The notes below the pieces were generated by a model. It was not told the DNA's origin. It did not search any database and saw only the letters and a program-made list of their open reading frames with translations. Shown one piece after another: positions 41,756 to 43,468 of a stretch of DNA of 43,468 bases (positions are counted from its first letter, which is position 1; each line of letters opens with the position of its first letter). The stretch lies in NCBI GenBank assembly GCA_028290695.1, contig JAQGJJ010000211.1:1-43468 (forward strand), in the 5' to 3' direction. Position numbers and translations under genes: made by a program. The DNA comes from Enterovirga sp. GTDB lineage: Bacteria; Pseudomonadota; Alphaproteobacteria; Rhizobiales; Beijerinckiaceae.

Positions 41756-42526
41756 TCACGCCCCCTCGGCGATTCCGGCGGGGCGCCGTTCGAGCAGGTG
41801 CTGCAGTGTCGCGAGGGTGGAGCGGTCCAGGATGCCGTCCACCCGTGCCGGCCGGAAATGCCGCTGAAAGGCAGTCAGCACCGAGACGGTCGCGGCATCG
41901 AAGACGCCGGTCGTCTCGATCCCGTAGCCGAACTCGGCCAGCGCATCCTGCAGCGCCTCGACGCCCTCGCCCGAGCCGCCCGAAGCGAGCAGGTGGTCGT
42001 CGTCCGGCGGCGGCGCATCCACCCACAGGCCGATCCCGGCCTCCGCCAGCCTGTCCCACGGGAACAGCTCGCCCGGGTCCTCCTTGCGGCTCGGCGCCAC
42101 GTCGGAATGGGCCAGCACACGGTCCGCCGGAATGCCCCAATCCCGGACGATCGCGTCCGCGAGCGTGATCACGGCCCCGATCTGAACCTCCGGATAGGGT
42201 GGAAGGCCGCCGTCATGGCCGGGATTGACCACCTCGATCCCGATCGAGCACGTGTTGATGTCGGTCTCGCCGGCCCACGCGCCGGCTCCGGCATGCCAGG
42301 CGCGCCGATCTTCCGGCACGAGCTGCGTGACCGAGCCGTCCTCGCCCACGAGGTAGTGCGCCGAGACCGCGGCCTCCGGGTCGCACAGGCGCCGCAACGC
42401 CGCCTCGGCGCTCGACATGCCGGTGTAGTGGAGAAGCAGCATGTCCGGCCGCCGCCCGCCGGCCCGCTCGCCGTGATTCGGCGAGGGCACGAAGCGGGAC
42501 ACGATGTCGGCGGCGCCGACGCTCAT
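41756..42526 (-). CDS. N-acetylmuramoyl-L-alanine amidase (AmpD-like) with C-terminal peptidoglycan-binding domain
   Basis: 'LLLHYTGMSSAEAALRRLCDPEAAVSAHYLVGEDGSVTQLVPEDRRAWHAG', 'NTCSIGIEVVNPGH', 'VLAHSDVAPSRKEDPGELFPW'; PG_binding_1-like tail. Confidence 0.92.
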   Translation of the reverse strand: MSVGAADIVSRFVPSPNHGERAGGRRPDMLLLHYTGMSSAEAALRRLCDPEAAVSAHYLVGEDGSVTQLVPEDRRAWHAGAGAWAGETDINTCSIGIEVVNPGHDGGLPPYPEVQIGAVITLADAIVRDWGIPADRVLAHSDVAPSRKEDPGELFPWDRLAEAGIGLWVDAPPPDDDHLLASGGSGEGVEALQDALAEFGYGIETTGVFDAATVSVLTAFQRHFRPARVDGILDRSTLATLQHLLERRPAGIAEGA

Positions 42527-43254
42527 GCGGCGGACGGGGACGCCGCGTGCTCGCGCTCGATCCGCTCCCAGGCGGCGTTGATGGCCGCGAGCCGGTCGGT
42601 CGCGATGCGGATCGCCTCCGGCGGCAGGCCGCGCGCGATCTCGCGATCCGGATGGGTGTTCCGAACCAGCGCCCGGTAGCGGGCCCTGATCTCGGGCAGG
42701 CTCATCGCCCGGCTGGCCCCGAGCACGCGGTAGGGATCGTCGGGGTGCACGACATGGCGGGCGAGAACCGATTCGAACCAATCTTCGTCGCGCCCGAAGG
42801 CGTTCGCAACCCCGCGCAGGTAGGCGAGCTCGGCCTCGTGCACGGCACCGTCCGCTTCCGCGATGAGGAACAGTCCGTCCAGGATGTCGTCGAGGAGAGC
42901 CGGCTCCTCAGCAAAGGTGCGGGCGAGCTGCCCGGCATAGGCTTCGAAGCCGTCGGTGGTGGCCTGGGCCAGACGGAACAGCCGCTCCACCATGGGGCGG
43001 TCGGCGGGCGGCACGACCACGATGCGGGCGAAGGCCTCCACCTCGGATCGCAGCACGACCCCGTCCGCCTTGGCCATCTTGGCCGACAGCGCGACGAGAC
43101 CGGTCGTGAGCACAACGTCGCGAGGGGCCGGGCCAAGCACGGCGCCCTCACGGTCCACGAGGTAATGCCCGGCTAGAGCCCCGAGCAGGGCGCCGAGCGG
43201 ACCTCCGACGGCGAGACCGAGACCCGCGCCGCCGAGCTTTCCCCAGACAGACAT
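42523..43254 (-). CDS. DjlA-like TerB plus DnaJ co-chaperone protein
   Basis: TerB-like region ('MAKADGVVLRSEVEAFARIV', 'LFLIAEADGAVHEAELAYL') and J-domain-like C-terminus ('PYRVLGASRAMSLPEIRARYRALVRNTHPD'). Confidence 0.88.
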   Translation of the reverse strand: MSVWGKLGGAGLGLAVGGPLGALLGALAGHYLVDREGAVLGPAPRDVVLTTGLVALSAKMAKADGVVLRSEVEAFARIVVVPPADRPMVERLFRLAQATTDGFEAYAGQLARTFAEEPALLDDILDGLFLIAEADGAVHEAELAYLRGVANAFGRDEDWFESVLARHVVHPDDPYRVLGASRAMSLPEIRARYRALVRNTHPDREIARGLPPEAIRIATDRLAAINAAWERIEREHAASPSAA

Positions 43255-43308
43255 ACCTGCGCGAGGCGCGCCGTCACGAAAGGCAAACGCGCCCCGCCTC
43301 GCAGGTCG

Positions 43309-43468
43309 TCAGCGGCAATACACGTTGCCGTAATAGTCGGTATAGGTGCCGTTGGGGCAGGGCGCGCTGGCCGCGCCCGCGATGGCGCCGACGCCCGCGC
43401 CGATCGCGGCGCCCGCGAGGGTCCCACCGACCCGGCCGCCCGAGGCCGCCGCGCCCAGGGCCGCGCCG
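43309..43468 (-). CDS. Glycine-zipper-type small envelope protein, partial at window edge
   Basis: Reverse-strand translation ...GAALGAAASGGRVGGTLAGAAIGAGVGAIAGAASAPCPNGTYTDYYGNVYCR*, open to the window end; not in the ORF track. Confidence 0.65.
   Translation of the reverse strand, partial: GAALGAAASGGRVGGTLAGAAIGAGVGAIAGAASAPCPNGTYTDYYGNVYCR

Overview
This is a GC-rich alphaproteobacterial chromosomal segment, most like Hyphomicrobiales/Rhizobiales by gene content and order. Most of it is housekeeping and core metabolism. From left to right: a DHA2-type MFS exporter; a PotA/PotB/PotC-like ABC transporter without a binding protein; an AsmA-family protein; a two-subunit CoA-transferase; an iron(III)-type ABC permease and binding protein; a SWIB-domain protein; an FAD oxidoreductase; RlmN; two SulP/STAS transporters; a RecD-like helicase; a histidine-biosynthesis block (hisB-DUF2628-hisH-hisA-sulP-hisF-hisE-coaA); hslV/hslU; a lytic transglycosylase; an RNase T2; an extensin-like protein; an amidase; a FadJ/FadB-type beta-oxidation enzyme; a symporter/histidine-kinase/receiver hybrid; mscL; an aminotransferase; an AmpD-like amidase; and a TerB/DnaJ co-chaperone. 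I saw no rRNA, tRNA, CRISPR array, transposase, phage module or recognisable defence island. I did not find a clear new multi-gene system. The best leads are: (i) a SulP-STAS-cNMP transporter gene embedded between hisA and hisF with near-zero spacing; (ii) a 49-codon ORF joining hslV and hslU by ATGA overlaps at both ends, with no visible Shine-Dalgarno for hslU; (iii) small unannotated ORFs of 26, 33 and about 36-38 aa; (iv) an Irr/ICE-like dyad upstream of the iron-binding-protein gene; (v) a SWIB protein with a histone-H1-like tail. All family assignments come from reading the translations; no database search was run.
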